A stretch of 64,000 nt of DNA, taken from positions 444,001 to 508,000 of the forward strand of contig NZ_CP019334.1 of NCBI RefSeq assembly GCF_002163675.1, written 5' to 3'. The stretch is from Polaribacter sp. SA4-12. Its GTDB lineage: Bacteria; Bacteroidota; Bacteroidia; Flavobacteriales; Flavobacteriaceae. The notes beneath the pieces were generated by a model. That model was given only the letters and a program-made list of their open reading frames with translations, ran no database searches and had not been told where the DNA came from. A program made the position numbers and the translations under genes. Each line of letters opens with the position of its first letter. Position 1 is the first letter of the stretch. Positions 34,841 through 43,936 of this stretch are shown here, in pieces.

Positions 34841-36023
34841 ATGCCGTTTTTTGTGTAAAAGACTTTTTAGAAAAAGCAATTAAACCTATTATAGGACCAA
34901 TTGCTAAGAGTAAATAAACGAAATTAGAATCTGTAGTATCAATAAGATTACTGATTAACTGAATACTAATAATTGTTATTGCAAAACCAATAGAATTAAC
35001 AATAGTCAGTGCAGTTCCTTTGTTTTTAGCTTCAACATTTTGAGCCACTAAAGTGGAAAATAAGGGAGAATCTGCAATAACTACCATTCCCCAAAAAAGT
35101 AAAAAAGCAATAAATAAGTTTTCATTTGTTAATTTAAACATTAAAGGAGAAATTATGCAGCAAGCACAAGAGAATAGTAAGGCTAAAAAAGCAATTCTTT
35201 TTGGGCCATATTTTTCTGATAAATAACCTCCAATAATACAAGCGATACTTCCTATTGCAATAATAAAGAATGATAATAAAGGAATATTAAAATGAATGTC
35301 AGAATGTGAATTTTGATAGATTTTTAAAAGAATAGGTACAAAAGTCCAAAAAGTATACAATTCCCACATGTGTCCAAAATAACCAAAAGCAGCTTTTCTA
35401 AAATTGGTAGTTTTAAAAATGGAGAAACAAATGGTAAAATCAAGTTTTTTTCCTGCTTTTCTAAAAGGTCCATTTGGCACAAAAACATACATTATGAATC
35501 CTCCAAAAGCAGCTAGAATAGAAATTGATGTTAGTATCGTTTTCCAAGAATATGCATGCATCATATCTTTTAATAAATGAGGTAGAGCAGTTCCTAAAAC
35601 TAAAGCGCCCACTAAAAAACCTAAAGATTTCCCTAATCCTTTTTGATAATAATCGGTTGCAATTTTCATTCCTACAGGATAAATTCCTGCCAAGAAAAAT
35701 CCTGTTAAAAAACGTAAACTGATTAAACTGAATAAGGTTTGGTTTTCTATAATTAAACTTGCGTTAAAAATAGCGCCAAATAATGCGCTTAAAAAGAATA
35801 CTTTAGAAGGTGGAAATCGATCTGCAATTGTAAATAAAGCAAATAAAAGTGTACCAATTATAAAACCAAATTGAACCGCAGAAGTTAAATGCCCTAAAGC
35901 ACTTTCTTCTAAATTATAATTGGTTACTAAATCGCTCATAACTCCATTTCCTGCAAACCATAAAGAGGTGCAACAAAACTGAGAAATAATAATTACAGGA
36001 AGAATGATTTTTGATTTGCTCAT
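34839..36023 (-). CDS. MFS transporter
   Basis: This 394-residue, 12-helix major facilitator has a signature-like loop in FTIADRFPPSK (loop 2-3) and in GGYLSEKYGPKR (loop 8-9). Substrate is not predictable. It is transcribed divergently from the HMG-CoA-lyase-like gene, whose promoter lies in the 84-nt gap. Sharing of a control region hints at a carboxylic acid substrate, which is only inference. Confidence 0.87.
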   Translation of the reverse strand: MSKSKIILPVIIISQFCCTSLWFAGNGVMSDLVTNYNLEESALGHLTSAVQFGFIIGTLLFALFTIADRFPPSKVFFLSALFGAIFNASLIIENQTLFSLISLRFLTGFFLAGIYPVGMKIATDYYQKGLGKSLGFLVGALVLGTALPHLLKDMMHAYSWKTILTSISILAAFGGFIMYVFVPNGPFRKAGKKLDFTICFSIFKTTNFRKAAFGYFGHMWELYTFWTFVPILLKIYQNSHSDIHFNIPLLSFFIIAIGSIACIIGGYLSEKYGPKRIAFLALLFSCACCIISPLMFKLTNENLFIAFLLFWGMVVIADSPLFSTLVAQNVEAKNKGTALTIVNSIGFAITIISIQLISNLIDTTDSNFVYLLLAIGPIIGLIAFSKKSFTQKTA

Positions 36024-36072
36024 ACAAAAAACGAAAGTACCAAAAAGGATACAATAATCAATTAAAAATGTT

Positions 36073-36101
36073 TTGCCACTTCATTAGAATTTCTATCTTT
36101 G
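36073..36101 (+). promoter_or_regulatory. Promoter of the HMG-CoA-lyase-like gene, near-leaderless
   Basis: TTG (36073-36075), an 18-nt spacer and TATCTTTG (36094-36101) make a full Bacteroidota promoter. The ATG at 36108 is only 6 nt beyond the -7 box, so the transcript should begin at or next to the start codon. This also excludes the upstream in-frame TTG at 36099, which lies inside the box. Confidence 0.7.
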
Positions 36102-36107
36102 ATATTG

Positions 36108-36965
36108 ATGAAAAAAGTAAAAATCATAGAATGCCCACGTGATGCAATGCAAGGAATAAAATCTCATTTTATTTCTACAGAGAAAAAAGCATTGTACATA
36201 AACTCTTTATTAAAAGTGGGGTTTGATACCATTGATTTTGGCAGTTTTGTTTCTCCAAAAGCAATTCCGCAAATGCGAGATACTGCTGCTGTTTTATCAA
36301 AATTAGATTTATCTAGAACAACAAGTAAATTATTAGCAATTATAGCGAATGTAAGAGGCGCAAATGACGCTTCTCAATTTGAAGAAATTGATTATTTAGG
36401 ATATCCTTTTTCAATTTCGGAAAACTTTCAAATGCGTAACACGCATAAAACAATAGAAGAATCCATAGAAACTTTAGATGCAATTTTAAATATAGCTGAT
36501 AAAACAAATAAAGAAGTGGTTGCTTATTTATCTATGGGATTTGGAAATCCTTATGGAGATCCTTGGAATGTTGAAATAGTAGGTGAGTGGACAGAAAAAT
36601 TGTCTAAAATGGGAGTGAAAATTTTATCACTTTCAGATACAGTTGGTAGTTCTACACCAGAAGTAATTGATTATTTATTTTCGAATTTAATTTCTCATTA
36701 TAAGGATATCGAATTTGGTGCACATTTGCATACAACTCCAGATAAATGGCACGAAAAAGTGGATGCAGCTTTTAGAGCAGGTTGTAATCGTTTTGATGGT
36801 GCAATTAAAGGTTATGGTGGTTGTCCAATGGCAAAAGATGAATTGACAGGTAATATGCCTACAGAAAAATTACTAAGTTATTTTACAGTACATAAAGCTG
36901 ATACAGGTGTAAAACCAATGAGTTTTGAAAGTGCATATAATAAAGCTTTAGAGGTTTTTATATAA
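36108..36965 (+). CDS. Hydroxymethylglutaryl-CoA lyase family enzyme
   Basis: This 285-residue HMGL-like TIM barrel has the motif ECPRDAMQG at the N-terminus (Arg-Asp pair of the active site), SLSDTVGSSTPE, metal His residues in EFGAHLHTTPDKW, and the mobile-loop Cys in IKGYGGCPMAKDEL, so all catalytic groups expected of HMG-CoA lyase are present. The family cleaves 3-hydroxy-3-methylglutaryl-CoA or related acyl-CoAs in leucine breakdown. No other leucine-degradation gene is adjacent, leaving substrate slightly open. Confidence 0.9.
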   Translation: MKKVKIIECPRDAMQGIKSHFISTEKKALYINSLLKVGFDTIDFGSFVSPKAIPQMRDTAAVLSKLDLSRTTSKLLAIIANVRGANDASQFEEIDYLGYPFSISENFQMRNTHKTIEESIETLDAILNIADKTNKEVVAYLSMGFGNPYGDPWNVEIVGEWTEKLSKMGVKILSLSDTVGSSTPEVIDYLFSNLISHYKDIEFGAHLHTTPDKWHEKVDAAFRAGCNRFDGAIKGYGGCPMAKDELTGNMPTEKLLSYFTVHKADTGVKPMSFESAYNKALEVFI

Positions 36966-37020
36966 AGTTTCAAAATCATATTAAAAATAAAGTCTCAATT
37001 TTTTTTCAAATTGAAAAATT

Positions 37021-37042
37021 ACCTTGAGCTCAATCGAAAGGT
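37021..37042. repeat. Remnant of the CGAxxGxxCTCAAGG repeat
   Basis: On the minus strand this reads CCTTTCGATTGAGCTCAAGG, a single degenerate unit related to the repeat families near 48.6 kb and inside murB. Confidence 0.5.
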
Positions 37043-37080
37043 TATTCTTATCTCTCATTATAAATTATAATTGAATCAAA

Positions 37081-38586
37081 ATGAAATTCACAAAATCAGT
37101 ATTCTATTTATTATCAATTCTATTTTTATCATCTTGTAATAAAGACGATAACAAAATTGACTTCACATTTTTACAATTGAATGATGTTTATGAAATTGCA
37201 CCAATTCAAGGTGGAGAATTCGGAGGAATGGCAAGAGTAGAAACTGTTCATAAAGAATTGTTAGAAGAAAATCCAAATACAATGCTCTTTTTAGCTGGCG
37301 ATTTTTTGAATCCTTCTTTATTAGGAACCATAAAAGTTGATGGAGAAAGAGTACGTGGAAAGCAAATGGTAGAAGTAATGAATGCTATGAATTTCGATTT
37401 AGTAGCTTTTGGTAACCATGAGTTTGATGTTTCAGAAAAAGATCTTCAAAAACGTTTAAATGAAAGTAATTTTCCTTGGATTTCTGCAAACGTAAAACTA
37501 AAAACAAAAGAAGCTTCAATTCCTTTTTATAAAGAAGTAGATGGTGTAAAACATTCAGTAGGAGAGACCTTTGTAAAAGATTTTATTGATAAAGATGGTA
37601 CAAAAGTTAAAATTGGTTTTATAAGTGTTTGTATTCCTTCTAATCCAAAAGAATTTGTAGAATATGGAAACATGTTTGTAAAGGCTAGAGCTTCTTATGC
37701 AGCTTTAAAAGATTCTGTAGATGTTGTTTTTGGATTAACACATGTTAAACTTGCAAATGATAAAAGAATTGCAAAGTTAATTCCTGATTTACCATTAATA
37801 ATGGGAGGTCATGAACACACAAACTCCCTAGATACAATAGGAACCGTAATTATTTCTAAAGCAGATGCAAATGCAAAAACGGTGTATGTGCATAGAATTT
37901 CTTATGATAAAATCACCAAAAAAGCGATTGTAAAATCAGAATTAAAAGAAATAAATGCTACCATAAAATCTGATGAAAAAGTTGCTAAAATTGTAAATAA
38001 ATGGCAAACAATATTATCTTCTAAGATTAAAAATGTTATTGAAAATCCAGAAGAAGTTATTTTTGTAGCTAATACTCCTTTAGATGGAAGGGATACACCA
38101 ATTAGAAGTAGACAAACAAATTTAGGACAGATCATTACAAAAGCAATGTCTTTTGGGTATGATGATAAAGTAGATTGTGCTTTGGTAAATGGTGGTTCTA
38201 TTAGAATTGATGATCAATTAAGTGGTAATATTACTGCTGTAGATATTTTTAGAGTTTTGCCTTATGGAGGTGATATTTTAAAGGTTGAAATTAAAGGAAT
38301 ACTATTAAAAAGAGTTTTAGATTATGGTGTTTTAGCAAAAGGAACAGGGGCCTACTTACATCGTTATAATGCTGAAAAAGTAGATGCTAAATGGATGATT
38401 AATAATAAAGAATTAGACCCTAAGAAAAATTATAAAGTGGCATTTTCTGATTATTTATTAAAAGGTTTTGATATTCCTTTTTTAACAATAGATAATAAAG
38501 ATGTGCTTTCTGTCTATCAACCTAAAGAAACAGAAATTTCTCACGATATTAGAAAGGCTGTAGTTGCTTATTTAAAATCATTATAA
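37081..38586 (+). CDS. 5'-nucleotidase/metallophosphatase lipoprotein
   Basis: This 501-residue protein has a signal and lipobox LSSC (Cys about 19), so it is a periplasmic or surface lipoprotein. The N-terminal calcineurin-like domain shows LQLNDVYE, LFLAGDFLNPS, AFGNHEFD and GGHEHT, the metal ligands of the UshA family. The C-terminal 5'-nucleotidase domain (about 310-480) has LGQIITKAM, CALVNGGSIRIDD and YLHRYN. It should release nucleosides or phosphate from extracytoplasmic nucleotides, fitting the purine-uptake genes a few kb downstream, though these are not one operon. Confidence 0.92.
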   Translation: MKFTKSVFYLLSILFLSSCNKDDNKIDFTFLQLNDVYEIAPIQGGEFGGMARVETVHKELLEENPNTMLFLAGDFLNPSLLGTIKVDGERVRGKQMVEVMNAMNFDLVAFGNHEFDVSEKDLQKRLNESNFPWISANVKLKTKEASIPFYKEVDGVKHSVGETFVKDFIDKDGTKVKIGFISVCIPSNPKEFVEYGNMFVKARASYAALKDSVDVVFGLTHVKLANDKRIAKLIPDLPLIMGGHEHTNSLDTIGTVIISKADANAKTVYVHRISYDKITKKAIVKSELKEINATIKSDEKVAKIVNKWQTILSSKIKNVIENPEEVIFVANTPLDGRDTPIRSRQTNLGQIITKAMSFGYDDKVDCALVNGGSIRIDDQLSGNITAVDIFRVLPYGGDILKVEIKGILLKRVLDYGVLAKGTGAYLHRYNAEKVDAKWMINNKELDPKKNYKVAFSDYLLKGFDIPFLTIDNKDVLSVYQPKETEISHDIRKAVVAYLKSL

Positions 38587-38624
38587 GTTTTTTTATTGAA
38601 TTGTAAAAAGTTATTTGTTAATTT

Positions 38625-38647
38625 TTATTTAAATTAAATCTAAATAA
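38625..38647. promoter_or_regulatory. Palindromic operator 1 upstream of the porin gene
   Basis: A 23-bp palindrome with arms TTATTTA (38625-38631) and TAAATAA (38641-38647). Read on the minus strand it begins TTATTTAGATTTAATTTAA, matching operator 2 at 39976. It ends 3 nt before the -33 TTG. A metal regulator of Fur type is a plausible binder (inference). Confidence 0.5.
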
Positions 38648-38650
38648 GAA

Positions 38651-38680
38651 TTGCATATGTAAATATCAATTGTATATTTG
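38651..38680 (+). promoter_or_regulatory. Promoter of the porin gene
   Basis: TTG (38651-38653), 19 nt, then TATATTTG (38673-38680) is a full match to TTG-N17-23-TAnnTTTG. The leader is about 35 nt. Confidence 0.75.
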
Positions 38681-38720
38681 CACGAAAATTAACAAATTGT
38701 TTATAATCAATCTAAATAAA

Positions 38721-39911
38721 ATGAAAGCGTTTTTTACTTTTGCAATTGCTGTAGCCACAACTTTAAGTTTTTCAGCACAAAACAACACACAAAAAGATTC
38801 AATTAACAACCCTAACAACCAAGTAAATACTGCGCAACGTATTTTAAATGGAAATATAAACACAAAAGGTGTTACAGTTGGAGGTTATGGAGAATTAACT
38901 TACAACAGAAAAGAAGGTCAAAATGCTGAATTAGATGTGCAACGTTTGGTTTTATTATTTGGTTATAAATTTGACGATAGAACACAGTTTATTACAGAAG
39001 TAGAGTTTGAGCACGTAAAAGAAGTATATGTAGAACAAGCATTTTTACAGTATTCTGTAAGCGATAATGTAAATTTAAGAGCTGGTTTAATGTTAGTTCC
39101 AATGGGAATTATCAATGAATATCATGAGCCAACAACTTTTAACGGAGTAGAAAGACCAAGTATCGATGGTTCTATTATACCAACAACTTGGAGAGAATTA
39201 GGAGTTGGAGTTTCTGGTAGATATAATGAAGCTTCATTACGTTACCAAGCTTATATTTTTAACGGATTTTCTTCAACAACTTCAGATGGTGAAGGAAATA
39301 TTACCGGAGGAAAAATTGGCGGAAGTAATGGTTTAAGAGGAGGAAGACAAAAAGGAGCAAAATCTACAATGAACAATCTTAATTTCTCTGGAAAATTAGA
39401 TTATTATGGTTTACCAGGTTTACGTTTAGGATTGTCTGGTTATTTTGGAAGAACTCAATCTCCTGCTGATGTAGAAGATATTGATGGAGCAGATGTAGGT
39501 CTTGCTATGATTGGTTTAGATGCACGTTATGCATACCAACGTTTTACTGCAAGAGGTCAATTTATTCATGGTAGTTTAACGGATACAGAAGCATATAATA
39601 ATGCTACTGGTTCTAAATTAGGAAGCGCTTTAAAAGGATATTATTTAGAAGCTGCATATAATTTATTACCACAAAATAAAAGACAACAATTATTCGGTTT
39701 TGTAAGATTTGAAGATTTTGATACACATGCTTCAGTTGATGGTAGTTTAGCTAAAGATTTAAGCTATGACAGACAAGAATGGACAGTAGGTTTAAGTTAT
39801 AAAATTGCTCCAGGTGCAGTTGTTAAGGGAGATTATCAATTTAAGAACAATGCAGTTGTTGGTGGTTCTACAGTAAACCAATTAAACTTAGGAATCGGAG
39901 TATGGTTCTAA
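38721..39911 (+). CDS. Outer-membrane porin (OprP/O-like)
   Basis: This protein has 396 residues from ATG 38721 (MKAFFTFAIAVATTLSFSAQ signal peptide); seventeen upstream in-frame codons overlap the promoter and are not used. The mature protein has strong beta-barrel patterning with GGYGELTYNRKEGQNAELDVQRLVLLFGYKF, YVEQAFLQYSV and LRAGLMLVPMGIINEYHEP, features of the phosphate-selective porin family and relatives, and it ends in Trp-Phe. Two metal-box-like palindromes around it suggest uptake of a metal or oxyanion. The true solute is unknown. Confidence 0.87.
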   Translation: MKAFFTFAIAVATTLSFSAQNNTQKDSINNPNNQVNTAQRILNGNINTKGVTVGGYGELTYNRKEGQNAELDVQRLVLLFGYKFDDRTQFITEVEFEHVKEVYVEQAFLQYSVSDNVNLRAGLMLVPMGIINEYHEPTTFNGVERPSIDGSIIPTTWRELGVGVSGRYNEASLRYQAYIFNGFSSTTSDGEGNITGGKIGGSNGLRGGRQKGAKSTMNNLNFSGKLDYYGLPGLRLGLSGYFGRTQSPADVEDIDGADVGLAMIGLDARYAYQRFTARGQFIHGSLTDTEAYNNATGSKLGSALKGYYLEAAYNLLPQNKRQQLFGFVRFEDFDTHASVDGSLAKDLSYDRQEWTVGLSYKIAPGAVVKGDYQFKNNAVVGGSTVNQLNLGIGVWF

Positions 39912-39937
39912 AAAATATATTTTATTAAATGTAGTGA

Positions 39938-39972
39938 AGTCAGTTCAAATTTTTAATTTGAATTGGCTTTTC
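39938..39972 (+). terminator. Terminator after the porin gene
   Basis: AGTCAGTTCAAAT pairs with ATTTGAATTGGCT (some G-T pairs), followed by a T-rich tract that merges with operator 2. Confidence 0.65.
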
Positions 39973-39975
39973 TTT

Positions 39976-40003
39976 TTATTTAGATTAATTCTAATTATTT
40001 TTG
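39976..40003 (+). promoter_or_regulatory. Palindromic operator 2 overlapping the promoter of the FMN-binding gene
   Basis: TTATTTAGATTAATTCTAAT (39976-39995) is a near-perfect palindrome matching operator 1. It runs into the -7 box TATTTTTG (39996-40003). The start codon lies 4 nt further, so transcript and ORF begin almost together. An operator lying across the promoter suggests repression. Confidence 0.55.
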
Positions 40004-40007
40004 CAAT

Positions 40008-40544
40008 ATGATATTAAAAAGATTTTTTTCTTTATCAATAATAGGGCTAAGCTTTCTATTGTTTTCTTTTACGTTACCAACAAAGCTTTTAAAGAAAGTT
40101 AATAAGGAAGTAAAAAGCGTTTTTGAGGTTACTGATTTTGAATTTAAGTTAATAAAAATTGAAGATTCTATAAATAATCTATTGCCAAAAAGAATTGGAA
40201 ATGATCATCTTTTTAAAATTGAAAGTAACTCACAGTTAATTGGTTACGCTTTTGTAGATAAAGCTGCTAGTAAAACAGATGAATTTGATTATCTAATTTT
40301 ATTAGACAAGAATCTAATTATAGCTAAAACCAAGGTGTTAGTATATAGAGAAGATTATGGTGGAGAAATAGGCAGTAAACGTTGGTTAAAACAATTTATA
40401 GGAAAATCTTCTTCGGATACATTACAATACGAAAAAGATATTATTCCAATTTCTGGAGCAACAATTTCTGCACTTTCTATGACCAAAGCTGTAAATTCAT
40501 TTTTATTAGATTTGGATATTTTACATACAAACAAAATACTATAA
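40008..40544 (+). CDS. FMN-binding domain protein (RnfG/NqrC-like)
   Basis: This 178-residue protein has an N-terminal signal or anchor (about 5-26) and one FMN-binding domain. The flavin attachment motif is IPISGATISALSMT, where the Thr of SGAT(I)S would take FMN through a phosphoester bond. The YREDYGGEIGSKRWLKQFIGK segment is standard for the family. It faces the periplasm and probably serves as an electron carrier, here next to a small membrane protein (1-nt overlap) and a porin. Such sets may drive reductive metal uptake, but this is inference. Confidence 0.88.
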   Translation: MILKRFFSLSIIGLSFLLFSFTLPTKLLKKVNKEVKSVFEVTDFEFKLIKIEDSINNLLPKRIGNDHLFKIESNSQLIGYAFVDKAASKTDEFDYLILLDKNLIIAKTKVLVYREDYGGEIGSKRWLKQFIGKSSSDTLQYEKDIIPISGATISALSMTKAVNSFLLDLDILHTNKIL

Positions 40545-41035
40545 TGGTTTTAAAAGGACTTATTTATCAATTTCCAAAAGAAATAAAATTACTTATTGTT
40601 GCTTTCATTTGTACATTAAGTATTGGTTTTTATAGCGGAATTTCGTTTGTAAGATCTACTACAAATGCAAATCCTATAGGAATTGAGCAACGTTATTTAG
40701 GTAATGAAGAGGATGAAAATGCCACAAAAATGATGTTTAAGAAGTCTGAAGGAGAAATTATGACGACAGTTCACAGTCATATTTTATCGCTATCAGTAAT
40801 CTTTTTTATGGTTGCATTACTTATAGCTACAACAGATATTCCTCAAAAATTGAAATTATTTTTAATGATAGAACCTTTCTTCTCTCTAGTTTTTACCTTT
40901 GGAGGTATTTACTTACTTTGGAAAGATTTACACTTTATGAAGTATGTAATTATGATTTCTGGTTTCTTAATGACAGCAACCTATACAGCTTCAATTTTCA
41001 TCATTTTAAAACAAGCATTAAAAAAAGCTAATTAA
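40544..41035 (+). CDS. Small polytopic membrane protein, unknown
   Basis: This 163-residue protein has about four membrane helices (about 15-33, 80-100, 107-127 and 133-155) and a His in the second (TTVHSHILSLSVIFFMVALL) that could bind heme or metal. The start ATG 40544 shares its A with the stop codon of the FMN-binding gene (TAATG), so the two are coupled. No domain family is recognised. By partnership it may be the membrane electron donor or acceptor for the FMN protein. Confidence 0.75.
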   Translation: MVLKGLIYQFPKEIKLLIVAFICTLSIGFYSGISFVRSTTNANPIGIEQRYLGNEEDENATKMMFKKSEGEIMTTVHSHILSLSVIFFMVALLIATTDIPQKLKLFLMIEPFFSLVFTFGGIYLLWKDLHFMKYVIMISGFLMTATYTASIFIILKQALKKAN

Positions 41036-41316
41036 GTTTTAATGCTAATCACGTTAAATATTCTTTTATTACAACAAATACTTAGCAAGTAATTGAGTGC
41101 TTGCATCTAATAAGGATAAACTTAGACCATAAATAATAGGCTATTAATTCTTTCTACAATTTTAATTTCTTAAGAGTTATTTTATTCGATCATACTTGGT
41201 GAAATTCCATTTTTATCTAGTAATATTACTTCCTAAAATCTGTTCTTATCTTATAAATTCTATTTCTTTAATTTGATTTTTATGATTACTTTTAAAAATT
41301 ATTTAAAACCCTCATA
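41036..41316. other. Leader region of the uracil/xanthine permease gene
   Basis: 281 nt with no ORF. A hairpin GCAAG / CTTGC lies at 41085-41105, and the words GCAAGT (41085) and GCATCTAA (41103) echo the ECF promoter motif but with 18 nt instead of 20. I found no fold resembling a purine or PreQ1 riboswitch. Confidence 0.4.
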
Positions 41317-42549
41317 ATGCAAAAAACGGAAGAACAAGAAACCATTAATTTAGACAACCCCATCAAGAGAACTCTTGTTGGAATTCAATTTTTATTTGTT
41401 GCCTTTGGAGCAACTGTTTTAGTACCACTTTTAATAGATATTGACCCGTCTGTTGCTTTATTTACAGCAGGTGTTGGAACACTAATTTTTCATTTAATTA
41501 CAAAAGGGAAAGTTCCTGTATTTTTAGGAAGTAGTTTTGCTTTTATTGCACCTATTATAGCTGCTACTAAATTATATGGTTATGCCGGAACTTTAGGTGG
41601 TTTAATTGCTGTTGGTTTGGTATATGGAATTGTATCAGCAATTATCAAGCTTTGGGGATTACGAGTTATTGAAAAAATATTTCCTTCTATAGTAGTTGGT
41701 CCTGTAATTATGATTATTGGATTATCTCTAGCTCCTGTTGGAGTTAATATGGCTAAAACAAACTGGCTTATTGCACTTTCTGTATTAATTACAGCTATTG
41801 TTATTGTTGTATACTCAAAAGGACTTGTAAAACTAATTCCAATTTTTATTGGAATTGTTGTTGGTTACATTATTTCTATAATTTCTGGGCTTGTTGATTT
41901 TTCATCCGTTAATGAAGCTGCTTGGTTTGTACTACCAAAATTTACAAGACCCGAATTTAATTGGGGAGCCATCATTTATATGATTCCCGTTGCTGTAGCT
42001 CCAATTATTGAACATATTGGTGATATGTACGCTATCGGTGGAGTAGCAAACAAAAAGTTTGTAAAAGACCCGGGATTGCATAGAACATTATTAGGTGATG
42101 GTGTTGCTACCGCTTTTGCAGGTTTTTTTGGAGGACCTCCAAACACTACTTATTCTGAAGTAACTGGAGCTGTTGCTTTAACTAAAATTGTGGATCCTCG
42201 TGTGTTGCGAATTGCTGCTGTAACGGCAATAGTATTTTCATTAGTAGGAAAGGTAAGCGCAATATTAAAAACGATTCCACAAGCTGTTTTAGGAGGAATT
42301 ATGCTACTTTTATTTGGTATGATTGCGAGTATTGGAATTAAAACATTGGTAGATGCTAAAACAGATTTTGGTAAAACTAGAAATCAAGTAATTGTTTCTA
42401 TTATTTTAACCATTGGTATTGGAGGAGCTGAAATTTCTTATGGTAATTTTTCTTTAGCAGGAATTGGATTAGCTTCAATTGTAGGTGTAATATTAAACTT
42501 AATTTTACCAAACAAATCAACACCAATAAAAGGAAGTCACGAAGAATAA
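41317..42549 (+). CDS. NCS2 uracil/xanthine permease
   Basis: This 410-residue nucleobase/proton symporter has about 14 helical segments. Family marks are PVFLGSSFAFIAP (TM3 substrate region), the TM8 acidic stretch VAVAPIIEHIGDMYAIG with the substrate-binding Glu (EHIGD), and the TM10 motif GGPPNTTYSEVTGAVALT, which carries the NTTYSE form typical of UraA-like uracil permeases. It moves uracil or a purine base inward. It converges on a second NCS2 gene, and both share a terminator. Confidence 0.92.
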   Translation: MQKTEEQETINLDNPIKRTLVGIQFLFVAFGATVLVPLLIDIDPSVALFTAGVGTLIFHLITKGKVPVFLGSSFAFIAPIIAATKLYGYAGTLGGLIAVGLVYGIVSAIIKLWGLRVIEKIFPSIVVGPVIMIIGLSLAPVGVNMAKTNWLIALSVLITAIVIVVYSKGLVKLIPIFIGIVVGYIISIISGLVDFSSVNEAAWFVLPKFTRPEFNWGAIIYMIPVAVAPIIEHIGDMYAIGGVANKKFVKDPGLHRTLLGDGVATAFAGFFGGPPNTTYSEVTGAVALTKIVDPRVLRIAAVTAIVFSLVGKVSAILKTIPQAVLGGIMLLLFGMIASIGIKTLVDAKTDFGKTRNQVIVSIILTIGIGGAEISYGNFSLAGIGLASIVGVILNLILPNKSTPIKGSHEE

Positions 42550-42567
42550 ATACAATTTAGTTCATAT

Positions 42568-42610
42568 AAAAAAAAGCCTTTTTGAATCATTCAAAAAGGC
42601 TTTTTTTTAT
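42568..42610. terminator. Bidirectional terminator between two permease genes
   Basis: A long perfect stem AAAAGCCTTTTTGAA / TTCAAAAAGGCTTTT flanked by A and T runs serves both convergent genes. Confidence 0.93.
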
Positions 42611-42625
42611 ATAAAATGTTTAGAA

Positions 42626-43921
42626 TTACATCATAAACTTAATTATAAATAATACTGCAATTACATACATAATAGGTTTTATTTCTTTATATCTTCCTGT
42701 AAATAATTTTAATAGTACAAAAGATAACATACCAAATACAATTCCTTCCGCAATACTATACGTTAAAGGCATCATAATAATAGTGAAAAATGCAGGAATC
42801 GCTTCAGTATAATCATCCAAATCAATTTTTGTAATAGGAGTGATCATCATTAAACCAACAATTATTAAAGCTGGAGCTGTTGCAGCAGCAGGAATAATCA
42901 TAAACACAGGTGCAAAAAATAATGAAAGCGCAAACATAATTGCAACTGTTAAAGCTGTCATACCCGTTTTTCCACCTTCAGCAACACCTGCAGCACTTTC
43001 TACATACGTTGTTACGGTTGAAGTTCCTAAAATAGCACCTACAAATGTACCAATAGAATCGGCAAATAATGCTTGCTTTACTCTAGGTACTCTTCCTTGT
43101 TCATCTAACATTCCCGATTTAGAAGATACACCTACTAAGGTTCCAACTGTATCAAACATATCAACAAATAAGAATGTGAATAATACAATTAACATATCTA
43201 TTGTAAATACCTGAGAAAAATCAAACTTAAAAAAGATAGGCTCTATTGATGGAGGTAAGCTAACAAATGTAAAATCTTCTGGAATTACAGTAACTCCAAC
43301 AATTAGACCTATAATTGTAGAAGATAAAATTCCGATTAAAATTGCTCCTTTAACTTTTTTTACTAATAAAACGCCAATAATTAAAACACCAGCTAATCCA
43401 ACCCAAACTGCAGGATTTTTCATATTACCTAAAGTTACTAATGTTGCAGAATTATCAACAACTACACCAGTTCCTTTTAAACCTATAAAAGCAATAAATA
43501 ACCCAATACCAACAGATACTGCGTGTTTTAAATTCAAAGGAATAGAATTTACGATAAGTTCACGAATATTAAATGCTGTTAATAATAAGAATACAATTCC
43601 TTCTAAGAATACAGCTGTTAAAGCAAATTCCCAAGTATAACCCATTCCTAAAACGACAGTGAATGCAAAAAATGCGTTCAGCCCCATTCCCGGTGCTAAT
43701 GCAAAAGGCAATTTAGCTACCAAAGCCATTACTAATGTTGCAATTATAGCAGACAATGCAGTTGCGGTAAAAACAGCATCTTTATCCATACCTGCCGCAC
43801 TTAAAATACTTGGATTTACAGCTAAAATATACACCATTGTCATAAACGTAGTGATACCCGCAATAATCTCAGTTCTTAAGGTTGATTTATTTTCGGTGAT
43901 TTTAAAATATTTATCTAACAT
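42626..43921 (-). CDS. NCS2 purine permease, AzgA/PbuG-like
   Basis: This 431-residue hypoxanthine/guanine/adenine permease shows AGITTFMTMVYILAVNP at the N-terminus, KLPFALAPGMGLNAFFAFTVV (TM3), LFVDMFDTVGTLVGVS (TM8 with the substrate-binding Asp) and GTSTVTTYVESAAGVAEGGKTGMTA (TM10), all diagnostic for AzgA-type carriers. It lies 15 nt downstream of a DUF5020 outer-membrane protein gene. The pair therefore looks like a purine route through outer and inner membranes, facing guaB. Confidence 0.94.
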   Translation of the reverse strand: MLDKYFKITENKSTLRTEIIAGITTFMTMVYILAVNPSILSAAGMDKDAVFTATALSAIIATLVMALVAKLPFALAPGMGLNAFFAFTVVLGMGYTWEFALTAVFLEGIVFLLLTAFNIRELIVNSIPLNLKHAVSVGIGLFIAFIGLKGTGVVVDNSATLVTLGNMKNPAVWVGLAGVLIIGVLLVKKVKGAILIGILSSTIIGLIVGVTVIPEDFTFVSLPPSIEPIFFKFDFSQVFTIDMLIVLFTFLFVDMFDTVGTLVGVSSKSGMLDEQGRVPRVKQALFADSIGTFVGAILGTSTVTTYVESAAGVAEGGKTGMTALTVAIMFALSLFFAPVFMIIPAAATAPALIIVGLMMITPITKIDLDDYTEAIPAFFTIIMMPLTYSIAEGIVFGMLSFVLLKLFTGRYKEIKPIMYVIAVLFIIKFMM

Positions 43922-43936
43922 CTTTTAGTTATTTAA

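Noticed and set aside
40382..40543. Longer version of the 163-aa membrane protein
   Set aside because: The upstream frame is a shadow of the FMN-binding gene; ATG 40544 is coupled to that gene's stop codon.
41085..41110. Fifth ECF-type promoter before the uracil/xanthine permease
   Set aside because: Both words occur, but 18 nt apart instead of 20, and over 200 nt from the start codon; kept only as a note.
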